DNA of 7,153 nucleotides from Paracoccaceae bacterium (lineage in GTDB: Bacteria > Pseudomonadota > Alphaproteobacteria > Rhodobacterales > Rhodobacteraceae): assembly GCA_007119835.1 (NCBI GenBank), contig SKOX01000499.1:1-7153 (forward strand), given 5' to 3'. The first letter of the stretch is position 1. The number at the start of each line of letters is the position of its first letter. The translations under genes and the position numbers were made by a program. Below the pieces are notes generated by a model, which worked only from the letters and a program-made list of their open reading frames with translations, made no database searches and had not been told where the DNA came from. Of the stretch, positions 1-6,013 are shown piece after piece.

Positions 1-139
1 GCGCCGCCTCGGCGCGCGCCTCCGGCGCGAAGCGATCCACCGGCGCCTCCCCGATCGTTTCGTCGACCCCGAGCTCGATCTGCCACGCGAGTGCGGCGAG
101 GTCGGCCGCGCGGACCGGATCGGGCAAGGGATCTGCCAT
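1..139 (-). CDS. Probable uracil-DNA glycosylase, N-terminal fragment (runs off left edge)
   Basis: Only the first 46 residues are inside the window. The reading begins MADPLPDPVRAADLAALAW and continues with a QIELGVDETIGEAPVDRF segment. This resembles the N-terminal extension I know from alphaproteobacterial family-4 uracil-DNA glycosylases, which carry a WQ-ELG-DE-IG--PV-R pattern ahead of the catalytic fold. Such enzymes remove uracil from DNA to start base-excision repair and usually bind an iron-sulfur cluster; none of the catalytic or cysteine motifs falls in this fragment. The ATG is preceded by AGGGG with a 6-base spacer, and the gap to the upstream GST gene stop is 11 bases, so the two are probably cotranscribed. 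A uracil-DNA glycosylase next to pyrB is, from memory, common in Rhodobacterales. The start is secure; the family call is moderate because it rests on a short non-catalytic segment. Confidence 0.6.
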   Translation of the reverse strand, partial: MADPLPDPVRAADLAALAWQIELGVDETIGEAPVDRFAPEARAEAA

Positions 140-150
140 CGCCCGCCCCT

Positions 151-774
151 TCAGGCCGCCAGCGCCCGCCGCGCCGCAAGCTCGCGCCGCCATGCCAAGA
201 GCCGCACCAGGCGCTCCGGCACGGCGACGCGCGCCGCGCGCAGGAAGTCGACCGCGACCAGCGCCGTGATGTCCGCCATGGTGTAGCGCTCGCCCGCAAT
301 GTAGGCGCTCACGCCGAGCCGCGCGTCGAGCCGGTCGAGCCCGGCCAGCACCCGCGGCCGATTCGCCTCGGCCCAGGCCGGCACCTGGTCCTCCATCACC
401 GCCATCTTCGGGTTCCCGTGCCGCAGGACGGCCGCAGCCGACAGCAGCAGGCCGAACTCCACCCGGCGGCTCCACATCTCGATCTCGGCGGCCTCGAGCG
501 GGTCCTCGCCCATCAGGTTCGGCTCCGGCCAGAGCGCCTCGAGATAGCGGCAGATCGCCGTGCTCTCGGTGAGGAAGCGCCCGTCCTCGAGCTCGAGCGC
601 CGGGAGGTGATGCACCCCGACCCTCTCGCGATGGGCGCCGAACTGGGCGCCGGCCATGATGTCGACCTGCTCGACCGGCAGGTTGATGCCCTTCTCGGAC
701 ATGAAGATCGTGACCCGCCGCGGATTCGGGGCAGGCGCGCAGTCGAAGAGACGCACGGGGCGGGGCAGGTCCAT
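151..774 (-). CDS. Glutathione S-transferase family protein
   Basis: This encodes 207 residues, a normal length for a cytosolic GST. The thioredoxin-like N-terminal domain covers roughly residues 6-82. It has the PNPRRV turn after the first strand (residues 16-21, preceded by Cys12), the cis-proline in HLPALEL (Pro58), and the glutathione-binding TES signature (Thr69-Glu70-Ser71). The helical C-terminal domain follows from about residue 90 and contains the N-capping motif YTMADI (residues 164-169), which is diagnostic of the GST fold. Such proteins conjugate glutathione to electrophiles or reduce mixed disulfides; the substrate cannot be read from sequence. An open frame continues upstream to 936, but that extension overlaps the pyrB promoter and is low-complexity Arg/Ala-rich. 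I chose the ATG at 774 because the GST fold begins right after it (VRLFDCAP). The ribosome binding site there is weak (GAGAGTGAG). It is divergent from pyrB and probably cotranscribed with the downstream glycosylase. Confidence 0.9.
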   Translation of the reverse strand: MDLPRPVRLFDCAPAPNPRRVTIFMSEKGINLPVEQVDIMAGAQFGAHRERVGVHHLPALELEDGRFLTESTAICRYLEALWPEPNLMGEDPLEAAEIEMWSRRVEFGLLLSAAAVLRHGNPKMAVMEDQVPAWAEANRPRVLAGLDRLDARLGVSAYIAGERYTMADITALVAVDFLRAARVAVPERLVRLLAWRRELAARRALAA

Positions 775-811
775 GAGCTCACTCTCGCGCCCATGGCCCC
801 CGGGCGCAAGG

Positions 812-840
812 CTTGCCGCCCGTCCCGCGGCTGGTATAGG
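812..840 (+). promoter_or_regulatory. Putative sigma70-type promoter of the pyrB-pyrC-plsY operon
   Basis: CTTGCC at 812-817 is followed after 17 bases by TATAGG at 835-840. If the -35 is taken as TTGCCG (813-818), the spacer is 16. The TATAGG box stands out in an otherwise AT-poor region. A start would fall near 846-848, giving a leader of about 37 bases before the TTG start of pyrB. On the opposite strand the same AT-rich patch reads CTATAC and might serve the divergent GST gene, but I see no matching -35 for it. This is a pattern match only. Confidence 0.5.
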
Positions 841-845
841 TGCGG

Positions 846-869
846 CTCGATCGCGTGCCGCGGATCGAG
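846..869 (+). repeat. Perfect 7-bp inverted repeat at the pyrB transcription start/leader
   Basis: CTCGATC (846-852) and GATCGAG (863-869) are exact reverse complements separated by 10 bases. The dyad lies at the predicted transcription start and ends three bases before the Shine-Dalgarno of pyrB. It could be a repressor operator (centre near +10) or a small leader hairpin next to the ribosome binding site. A second pairing, GCGGC (842-846) with GCCGC (857-861), overlaps it and would be mutually exclusive. GC-rich DNA forms short dyads by chance, so function is unproven. Confidence 0.4.
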
Positions 870-872
870 ACC

Positions 873-878
873 GGAGGG
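873..878 (+). promoter_or_regulatory. Ribosome binding site fixing the TTG start of pyrB
   Basis: GGAGGG lies 5 bases before a TTG codon at 884. No in-frame ATG occurs between 773 and this point. The upstream ATG at 773 would add 37 unrelated residues and lies before the predicted promoter. This site therefore supports TTG as the start. Confidence 0.75.
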
Positions 879-883
879 CCGCC

Positions 884-1831
884 TTGTTTCGCCACCGCCA
901 CCTGCTCGGGGTCGAGCCGCTCGCGCGGACGGACATCGAGGCGATCCTCGACCTCGCCGAGGACTACGTCGCGCTGAACCGCCGGCCGGACAAGCATGGC
1001 GTGGCACTCGCCGGCCTCACCCAGATCAACATGTTCTTCGAGTCCTCGACCCGCACCCAGGCGAGCTTCGAGCTCGCGGGCAAGCGGCTCGGCGCGGACG
1101 TGATGAACTTCGGCACCGCCGGCTCCTCGATCCGCAAGGGCGAGACGCTGATCGACACCGCGATGACGCTCAACGCCATGCACCCCGACCTCCTCGTCGT
1201 CCGCCACGGCGCTTCGGGGGCGGTGGCGCTCTTGGCCGAGAAGGTCAACTGCGCCGTGGTCAACGCCGGTGACGGACGCCACGAGCACCCGACCCAGGCG
1301 CTCCTCGACGCGCTGACCATCCGCCGGCGCAAGGGCCGGCTGCAGCGCCTCACGGTGGCGATCTGCGGCGACATCGCGCACAGCCGCGTGGCGCGCTCCA
1401 ACCTGATCCTGCTCGGCAAGATGGAGAACCGGCTGCGCGTCATCGCGCCGCCGACGCTGCTTCCCTCGGGCGTCGACCGCATGGGCGTCGAGGTCTTCGA
1501 GGACATGGCCGCCGGCCTCGACGGCGCCGACGTCGTGATGATGCTGCGTCTCCAGCGCGAGCGAATGGACGGCGCGCTGGTGCCCTCGGCGCGGGAATAC
1601 TACCACCGCTTCGGCCTCGACGCGGCCAAGCTCCGCGCCGCGAAACCCGACGCCATCGTGATGCATCCCGGGCCGATGAACCGCGGCGTCGAGATCGACG
1701 GGCTGATCGCCGACGACATCAACGTGAGCGTCATCCAGGAGCAGGTCGAGATGGGCGTCGCCGTCCGCATGGCCGTGATGGACCTACTCGCGCGCAACCT
1801 CCGGGCCGCCCCCGAGACGGTGATGGCATGA
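884..1831 (+). CDS. pyrB: Aspartate carbamoyltransferase catalytic subunit PyrB
   Basis: The enzyme condenses carbamoyl phosphate with L-aspartate to carbamoyl-aspartate, the first committed step of pyrimidine synthesis, in the cytosol. The protein is 315 residues with the TTG start, the normal catalytic-chain length. Motifs in order: carbamoyl-phosphate loop FFESSTRTQ (residues 51-59), SSIRKGET (81-88) with the mobile-loop Lys85, HEHPTQ (133-138), the [11 protein letters not shown] hinge (162-172), and the aspartate-domain [11 protein letters not shown] (261-271). All key residues look intact. It begins [10 protein letters not shown], as in alphaproteobacterial PyrB, and lacks a long N-terminal extension. 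Its stop overlaps the pyrC start in an ATGA (1828-1831), so the two are probably translationally coupled. No regulatory pyrI gene is present. A degenerate PyrC next door points to a class A type PyrB/PyrC' complex, which is inference from the Pseudomonas system. The enzyme identity is essentially certain; only the start is less so. Confidence 0.96.
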   Translation: MFRHRHLLGVEPLARTDIEAILDLAEDYVALNRRPDKHGVALAGLTQINMFFESSTRTQASFELAGKRLGADVMNFGTAGSSIRKGETLIDTAMTLNAMHPDLLVVRHGASGAVALLAEKVNCAVVNAGDGRHEHPTQALLDALTIRRRKGRLQRLTVAICGDIAHSRVARSNLILLGKMENRLRVIAPPTLLPSGVDRMGVEVFEDMAAGLDGADVVMMLRLQRERMDGALVPSAREYYHRFGLDAAKLRAAKPDAIVMHPGPMNRGVEIDGLIADDINVSVIQEQVEMGVAVRMAVMDLLARNLRAAPETVMA

Positions 1832-3120
1832 CCCTGGTCCTCGCCAACGCCCGCCTCGTCGATCCCGAGGCCGACGCCGTCCGCCCCGGCGCCGTCGTCA
1901 TGGCCGACGACGGGACCATCGCCGAGATCCGGGCTGACGCGCCCGCCGGCCTTCCGGTCTTCGACTGCGGCGGGCGCCACCTCGGCCCCGGCCTCGTCGA
2001 TGTCGGCGTCAAGACCGGCGAGCCCGGCGAGCGCCACAAGGAGAGCTTCCGCACCGCGGGCGAGGCGGCGGCGGCCGGCGGCGTCACCACCATCGTCGCC
2101 CGCCCCGACACCGAGCCCGCCGTCGACACGCCCGAGGCGCTCGAATACCTCCGCCGCCGCGCCGCCGAGGCGAGCCCCGTGCGCGTGCTGGCCACCGCCG
2201 CGCTGACCTGCGGCCGGCAGGGTCGGGAGATGACGGAGATCGGCTTCCTGATGGACGCAGGCGCCGTCGCCTTCACCGACGCCCGACCCTTCGCGAACCC
2301 GCGGGTTCTCTCGCGCTGCCTCGCCTATGCCTCGGGCCTCGGCGCCCTGGTCATCAGCCACCCGCAGGAGGCCGCCCTCACCGAAGGCGCCTGCATGACG
2401 TCGGGCCAGTTCGCCTCGCAGCTCGGCCTGCCCGGCGTCTCACCGCTCGCCGAGCGCATGGGCCTCGAGCGCGACCTCGCCCTCGTGGAGGCGACCGGCG
2501 CGCGCTACCATGCTGATCAGATCACGACCGCCGCCGGCCTCGCCGTCCTCGCCCGCGCCAGAGCTGCCGGGCTCAAGGTGACGGCGGGGACGTCGGTCCA
2601 CCACCTGACGCTCAACCTGCTCGACGTCGGCGCCTACCGCACCTTCTTTAAGCTCGAGCCACCCTTGCGCGCCGAGGAGGACCGCCAGGCCGTCGTCGCG
2701 GCGCTCGCCGACGGCCTCATCGACGTCATCGGCTCCTTCCACACGCCCCAGGACGAGGACGCGAAGCGGCTGCCCTTCGAGGAGGCCGCCGCCGGCGCCG
2801 TCGGCCTCGAGACGCTGCTGCCGGCCGCGCTCCAGCTCTACCACGCCGGCGACGTCAGCTTGCCCGCGCTGTGGCGCGCGCTGTCGCTCAACCCCGCGCG
2901 CCTCGTCGGCCTCGACGCCGGCCGCCTCGCGCCGGGCCGGCCGGCCGACCTCGTGCTCTTCGACCCCGACCGGCCCTTCGTGCTCGACCGCGCGACGCTG
3001 CGCTCGAAGTCGAAGAACACGCCCTACGACGGACGGCGGATGCAGGGCCGGGTGCTTGCGACCTGGGTCGGCGGCCGCCGGGTCTTTGCGGCCGATGCGG
3101 CGACGGGAGCGGCGCGATGA
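1828..3120 (+). CDS. pyrC: Dihydroorotase-like protein PyrC', probably non-catalytic ATCase partner
   Basis: This encodes 430 residues with full-length amidohydrolase architecture: a beta-sandwich at both ends ([11 protein letters not shown] near 48-58; [15 protein letters not shown] at 366-380) around a TIM barrel. The C-terminal [17 protein letters not shown] (393-409) is the usual dihydroorotase end. The catalytic site is degraded. The DxHxHLREPG motif reads [10 protein letters not shown] (58-67), so both metal-binding His become Gly60 and Lys62 and the substrate Arg becomes Gly64. His178 remains, but the following CED is PQE (179-181). The usual HVS is QIT (231-233). TDHAPH is SFHTPQ (303-308), so the catalytic Asp is Phe304. 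It is therefore unlikely to make dihydroorotate. In class A aspartate transcarbamoylases an inactive PyrC' scaffolds PyrB; a related role is the best inference. Automatic annotation would probably call it an active dihydroorotase. It overlaps pyrB by ATGA at the front and plsY by ATGA at the end. Confidence 0.9.
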   Translation: MTLVLANARLVDPEADAVRPGAVVMADDGTIAEIRADAPAGLPVFDCGGRHLGPGLVDVGVKTGEPGERHKESFRTAGEAAAAGGVTTIVARPDTEPAVDTPEALEYLRRRAAEASPVRVLATAALTCGRQGREMTEIGFLMDAGAVAFTDARPFANPRVLSRCLAYASGLGALVISHPQEAALTEGACMTSGQFASQLGLPGVSPLAERMGLERDLALVEATGARYHADQITTAAGLAVLARARAAGLKVTAGTSVHHLTLNLLDVGAYRTFFKLEPPLRAEEDRQAVVAALADGLIDVIGSFHTPQDEDAKRLPFEEAAAGAVGLETLLPAALQLYHAGDVSLPALWRALSLNPARLVGLDAGRLAPGRPADLVLFDPDRPFVLDRATLRSKSKNTPYDGRRMQGRVLATWVGGRRVFAADAATGAAR

Positions 3121-3707
3121 CCTACGCCGTCGTCTTCGTCCTCGCCTACCTGCTGGGATCGATCCCCTTCGGCGTCGTCATCACCCGGGCGCTCGGCCTC
3201 GGGGACCTGCGCGCGATCGGCTCGGGCAACATCGGCGCCACGAACGTCCTGCGCACCGGCAACAAGGCCGCGGCGGCCCTCACCCTCGCCCTCGACGCCG
3301 GCAAAGGCGCTGCCGCCGTCCTCATCGCCCGCGCCCTTCTCGCCGACCCGTTCGCGGCCGCGCTCGCCGGCCTCGGCGCCTTCCTCGGCCACCTCTTCCC
3401 GGTCTGGCTGCGGTTCCGCGGCGGCAAGGGCGTGGCGACCTTCCTCGGCCTGCTGCTCGCGCTCGCGCCACCCGTCGGGCTGATCGCCTGCGCCACGTGG
3501 CTCGCGGCGGCCTTCGCCTTCCGCATCTCCTCGCTCGCGGCGCTGATCGCCGCCGCCACGGCGCCGATCTGGCTCTGGGCGCTCGGGCCGGTCGAGCATG
3601 TCTGGCTCGGCATCGCGCTGGCGGTCCTCGTCTTCGCCCGCCACCACGCCAACATCCGCCGCCTCGCCGCCGGGACCGAGCCGCGCATCGGCGCCGGCAA
3701 GGGCTGA
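3117..3707 (+). CDS. plsY: Glycerol-3-phosphate acyltransferase PlsY (acyl-phosphate dependent)
   Basis: This integral inner-membrane enzyme transfers an acyl group from acyl-phosphate (made by PlsX) to sn-glycerol-3-phosphate. The product is lysophosphatidate, the first committed step of phospholipid synthesis. The protein has 196 residues, typical of PlsY. All three conserved segments are present: LLGSIPFG then [15 protein letters not shown] (residues 36-49), [18 protein letters not shown] (91-108), and [16 protein letters not shown] (175-190). Hydrophobic segments lie at about 3-23, 50-72, 78-95, 107-135, 138-156 and 160-174. The start ATG at 3117 overlaps the pyrC stop (ATGA, 3117-3120), so it is the third gene of the operon and probably translationally coupled. 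A longer upstream open frame exists but lies inside pyrC and has no PlsY similarity. The function call is secure. Confidence 0.96.
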   Translation: MTYAVVFVLAYLLGSIPFGVVITRALGLGDLRAIGSGNIGATNVLRTGNKAAAALTLALDAGKGAAAVLIARALLADPFAAALAGLGAFLGHLFPVWLRFRGGKGVATFLGLLLALAPPVGLIACATWLAAAFAFRISSLAALIAAATAPIWLWALGPVEHVWLGIALAVLVFARHHANIRRLAAGTEPRIGAGKG

Positions 3708-3812
3708 GGCTGCGCCGCACGCGATGCGGAACGCCGCCGCCAAGCGCACGTTAGGCCGCTCGTTGACTGCCCGCGCGGCTGCCCGGGCCGATGCCATCAT
3801 GGGGGGCGCTGA

Positions 3813-5708
3813 ATGACGTTCGACCAGGCGCTGGTCCTGGCCATCCTCGCCGGCGCGCTCGCGCTCTTCCTCTGGGGCCGTTGGCGGCACGACATGGTCG
3901 CGATGGCAGCGCTGCTCGCCGCCGTCGTTGCAGGCATCGTTCCAGCCGGGGAGGCCTTCTCGGGCTTCGGCCACCCGGCGGTCATCACCGTGGCCTGCGT
4001 CCTCATCCTGTCGCGCGGGCTGCAGAACTCCGGTGCGATCGACCTCCTCGCCCAGCGGGTGCTGCCGACGAACGCGTCGCCCGTGACCATGCTTGCCGGT
4101 CTGACGGCGCTGACGGCGCTGCTGTCGGGCTTCATGAACAATGTCGGCGCGCTGGCGCTGATGATGCCGATCGCGATCCAGACCGCCGCGCGCGTCGGCT
4201 GGCAGCCCGGCCAGATCCTGATGCCGCTCGCCTTCGGCTCGATCCTCGGAGGCATGACGACGCTGATCGGCACGCCGCCCAACCTCATCGTCTCGGCCTT
4301 CCGCGACGAGGAGATGGGCGGCCCCTTCCGCATGTTCGACTTCACGCCGGTCGGTCTCGCGGTCGCGGCCGCGGGCGTGCTCTTCGTCACCCTCGTCGGG
4401 TGGCGGCTCGTCCCCGAGCGCAAGCGCGCGGGCGTCGAGGGCTTCGACACCGCCGCCTACCTCACCGAAGCGCGCGTGCCGGCGAGCGCGAAGGCCATCG
4501 GCATGACGCTCCGCGAGGTCGAGGAGCGGCTCGAGGAGGCCCATGCCCAGGTCCTCGGCCTCGTCCGCAACGAGATCCGCCTGCGCACGCCGAGCCTGAC
4601 GACCCGGCTCCGCGAGAACGACATCCTCGTCATCGAGGCCGAACCCGAGGGCGTCGCCTCCGCGCTCGCAGCCCTCGGCATGAAGCTCGAGGAGGACGTC
4701 GCGCCGGAGGAAGAGACCGACGCGCAGGCCGAGAAGGCCGAGGCCGCGTCCCCGAGCGAGGAGCGGCGCGAGGACCCAAGCTCCCGCGACGCTGCCCGGG
4801 ACAATGACAACGACGACGAGGCGCCCCAGTCAGCGCTCCCCGGCGAAGGCGGGGATGTCGTCCTCTCCGAACTCGTCGTCCCGCCGAACTCGACCCTGAT
4901 CCGGCGCAACCCGACCGAGATCGGCCTGCGCCGGCGCCACCACGTCAACCTCCTCGCCCTCTCGCGGCAGGGCCGCCGCTCGATCGGCCGCCTCAAGCGG
5001 GTCTCCTTCCAGCCCGGTGATGTCCTGCTGATCCAGGGCAGCCAGGAGGACATCCGCGCCTTCGCCGCCGAATTCGGCCTCCTGCCCCTCGCCGAGCGCG
5101 CGATCCGCATCCCGGACCGCAGGCGCATCCTGCTCGTGGTCGGCATCTTCCTGACCGCGGTAGCCGTCGCGGCCGCCGGCCTGCTGCCACCCGCCGTCGC
5201 CTTCGCCGGCGGCGTCCTCGCGGTCATGGTCACCCGCGTCATGCCGCCCCGCACGATCTACGGCGCCGTCGACTGGCCGGTGATCGTGCTCCTCGGCGCG
5301 CTCCTGCCGGTCGCCGACGCAATGCGGACAACCGGCGCCGCAGGCCTGATCGCCGGGCTCCTCGTCGACAATGTCGCGATGGCGGGCGGCGTGGTCGTGC
5401 TCACCGTCCTGCTCGTGCTGACGATGACCCTGTCCGACCTGATGAACAACAACGCAACCGTCGCGGTCATGGCCCCCATCGGCCTTGGCGCGGCGGCGGC
5501 GCTCGGCGCCAACCCGGACGCCTTCCTCATGGCGATCGCAATCGGCGGCTCCTGCGCCTTGCTCACTCCGATCGGCCATCAGAACAACACGCTGATCCTC
5601 GGACCCGGCGGCTTTCGATTCGGCGACTACTGGCGCCTCGGCCTGCCGCTCGAGGTCGTGGTCGTCGCGGTCGCCGTCCCGATGATCCTGCTGGTCTGGG
5701 GCCTCTGA
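3813..5708 (+). CDS. SLC13-family permease with two cytosolic RCK_C (TrkA-C) domains
   Basis: A 631-residue inner-membrane transporter of the divalent anion:sodium symporter group; relatives carry sulfate, dicarboxylates or similar anions, but the substrate here cannot be told. The N-terminal membrane half (about residues 5-200) holds GFMNNVGALALMMPIAIQ (106-123) and ILGGMTTLIGTPPNLIVSA (144-162). The C-terminal half (about 438-631) holds the matching SDLMNNNATVAVMAPIG (541-557) and CALLTPIGHQNNTLILGPGG (581-600). The paired MNN and GTPPN/GHQNN signatures mark the two transport repeats. Between them are two RCK_C domains, about 217-292 (VPASAKAIGMTLRE to GMKLE) and 349-429 (VVLSELVVPPNS to LPLAER), which usually bind regulatory ligands. 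They are split by an acidic, polar linker of about 50 residues. The ATG at 3813 follows a GGGGGG run by 6 bases. The gene is 105 bases after plsY; TTGACT at 3763-3768 resembles a -35, but no -10 fits, so its promoter is unclear. Confidence 0.9.
   Translation: MTFDQALVLAILAGALALFLWGRWRHDMVAMAALLAAVVAGIVPAGEAFSGFGHPAVITVACVLILSRGLQNSGAIDLLAQRVLPTNASPVTMLAGLTALTALLSGFMNNVGALALMMPIAIQTAARVGWQPGQILMPLAFGSILGGMTTLIGTPPNLIVSAFRDEEMGGPFRMFDFTPVGLAVAAAGVLFVTLVGWRLVPERKRAGVEGFDTAAYLTEARVPASAKAIGMTLREVEERLEEAHAQVLGLVRNEIRLRTPSLTTRLRENDILVIEAEPEGVASALAALGMKLEEDVAPEEETDAQAEKAEAASPSEERREDPSSRDAARDNDNDDEAPQSALPGEGGDVVLSELVVPPNSTLIRRNPTEIGLRRRHHVNLLALSRQGRRSIGRLKRVSFQPGDVLLIQGSQEDIRAFAAEFGLLPLAERAIRIPDRRRILLVVGIFLTAVAVAAAGLLPPAVAFAGGVLAVMVTRVMPPRTIYGAVDWPVIVLLGALLPVADAMRTTGAAGLIAGLLVDNVAMAGGVVVLTVLLVLTMTLSDLMNNNATVAVMAPIGLGAAAALGANPDAFLMAIAIGGSCALLTPIGHQNNTLILGPGGFRFGDYWRLGLPLEVVVVAVAVPMILLVWGL
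4837..4855 (+). repeat. REP-like palindrome inside the permease linker
   Basis: TCCCCG (4837-4842) and CGGGGA (4850-4855) are perfect inverted arms around GCGAAGG. The alternative folding CCCC-(G bulge)-GC-GAAG-GC-GGGG is also possible. The core resembles the CCCGGCGAAGGCCGGG type of intergenic palindrome that is abundant in many alphaproteobacterial genomes (recalled, not searched). Here it is translated, in frame, as part of the linker around residues 342-348 of the SLC13 protein. Confidence 0.4.
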
Positions 5709-5721
5709 CCGCAACCGCGCG

Positions 5722-5925
5722 TCAGGCGCCGCCGCGGATCATCCGCAAGTCGGGCCGCGGGCTGCGCGTGCCGCCGCGGTAGGGCAGCGGCTGGCCCTCG
5801 ATGCCCATGATCGCGGCCCGAAGCTGGACCAGAAAATGCGCCTCGTCCGACTCGGGGTCGGCCTCGGCGCGGGCGATCAGGTCGAAAAGCGACGAACGGG
5901 AAACGCGAAAGGCCGGCTGATCCAT
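5722..5925 (-). CDS. Small protein of unknown function (67 aa)
   Basis: I do not recognise this protein. The start ATG at 5925 has an excellent ribosome binding site (GAGGAG, 7-base spacer). The frame ends at a TGA at 5722-5724, giving 67 residues starting MDQPAFRVSRSSLFDLIARA. It has no signal peptide or membrane segment. Two probable helices, about residues 10-25 (SLFDLIARAEADPES) and 29-45 (DEAHFLVQLRAAIMGIEGQ), are followed by a proline- and arginine-rich tail (RSPRPDLRMIRGGA). The helices have amphipathic spacing of Leu, Phe, Ile and Val, suggesting a small dimeric or partner-binding protein, which is inference only. It lies 88 bases downstream of gshA on the same strand and may be cotranscribed or use its own promoter in that gap. 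Its stop is only 13 bases from the convergent stop of the SLC13 permease gene. That it is a real gene rests on the ribosome binding site, the composition and the gap-filling position. Confidence 0.7.
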   Translation of the reverse strand: MDQPAFRVSRSSLFDLIARAEADPESDEAHFLVQLRAAIMGIEGQPLPYRGGTRSPRPDLRMIRGGA

Positions 5926-5932
5926 GGCTGCT

Positions 5933-5938
5933 CTCCTC
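5933..5938 (-). promoter_or_regulatory. Strong ribosome binding site of the 67-aa gene
   Basis: On the minus strand GAGGAG lies 7 bases before the ATG at 5925, within TTGAGGAGAG. An in-frame TTG at 5940 overlaps this motif and would remove its role, so the ATG is the better start. Confidence 0.75.
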
Positions 5939-5967
5939 AAGCGATGCCCGGATCATGAAGTCGAGAC

Positions 5968-5996
5968 CGTTACCAGAGTATGATCGGCGCGTTACC
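5968..5996 (-). repeat. Two direct copies of GGTAACG, 22 bp apart, upstream of the 67-aa gene
   Basis: On the minus strand GGTAACG occurs at 5996-5990 and again at 5974-5968 (plus strand CGTTACC). The 22-bp period is about two turns of DNA, which puts both copies on the same face. They sit 43-71 bases upstream of the start codon of the 67-aa gene, within the gshA-to-small-gene spacer. They could be binding sites for a regulator, or chance. No clear promoter was found to anchor them: TTGTGG (6008-6003) with GATCAT (5985-5980) at a 17-base spacer is only a weak candidate. Confidence 0.35.
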
Positions 5997-6000
5997 GATC
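5982..6000 (-). repeat. 6-bp inverted repeat downstream of gshA
   Basis: GATCGG (5982-5987) and CCGATC (5995-6000) are perfect complements around a 7-base loop that contains one of the GGTAACG copies. The hairpin starts 14 bases past the gshA stop on the minus strand. It is not followed by a T-run, so it is a poor intrinsic terminator. It could be an operator, an mRNA 3' hairpin, or chance. Confidence 0.35.
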
Positions 6001-6013
6001 TGCCACAATGCGC

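Noticed and set aside
775..936. N-terminal extension of the GST protein
   Set aside because: The extra 54 residues are Arg/Ala/Ser-rich and cross the pyrB promoter and start. The GST fold starts just after the ATG at 774.
91..1272. Plus-strand open frame across the GST gene and the start of pyrB
   Set aside because: Arg/Pro-rich, low complexity, with no motif. It is antisense to a clear GST and out of frame with pyrB.
3715..3729. CCGCA-CGCGA-TGCGG hairpin after plsY as a terminator
   Set aside because: The stem is only 5 bp and is followed by a GC-rich stretch instead of a T-run, so it does not support an intrinsic terminator.
3763..3800. Promoter with TTGACT for the SLC13 gene
   Set aside because: The -35-like box is good, but no acceptable -10 lies 16-19 bases downstream; GATGCC and CATCAT are too far away.
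3024..4544. Long minus-strand open frame opposite plsY and the permease gene
   Set aside because: Its product is almost all Arg, Glu, Gly and Asp with no domain pattern. It is the typical antisense shadow of high-GC genes and lies opposite two well-identified plus-strand genes.
5979..5984. TATGAT on the plus strand as a -10 box
   Set aside because: No -35 lies at the right distance, and there is no plus-strand gene downstream; it reads into the 3' end of gshA.
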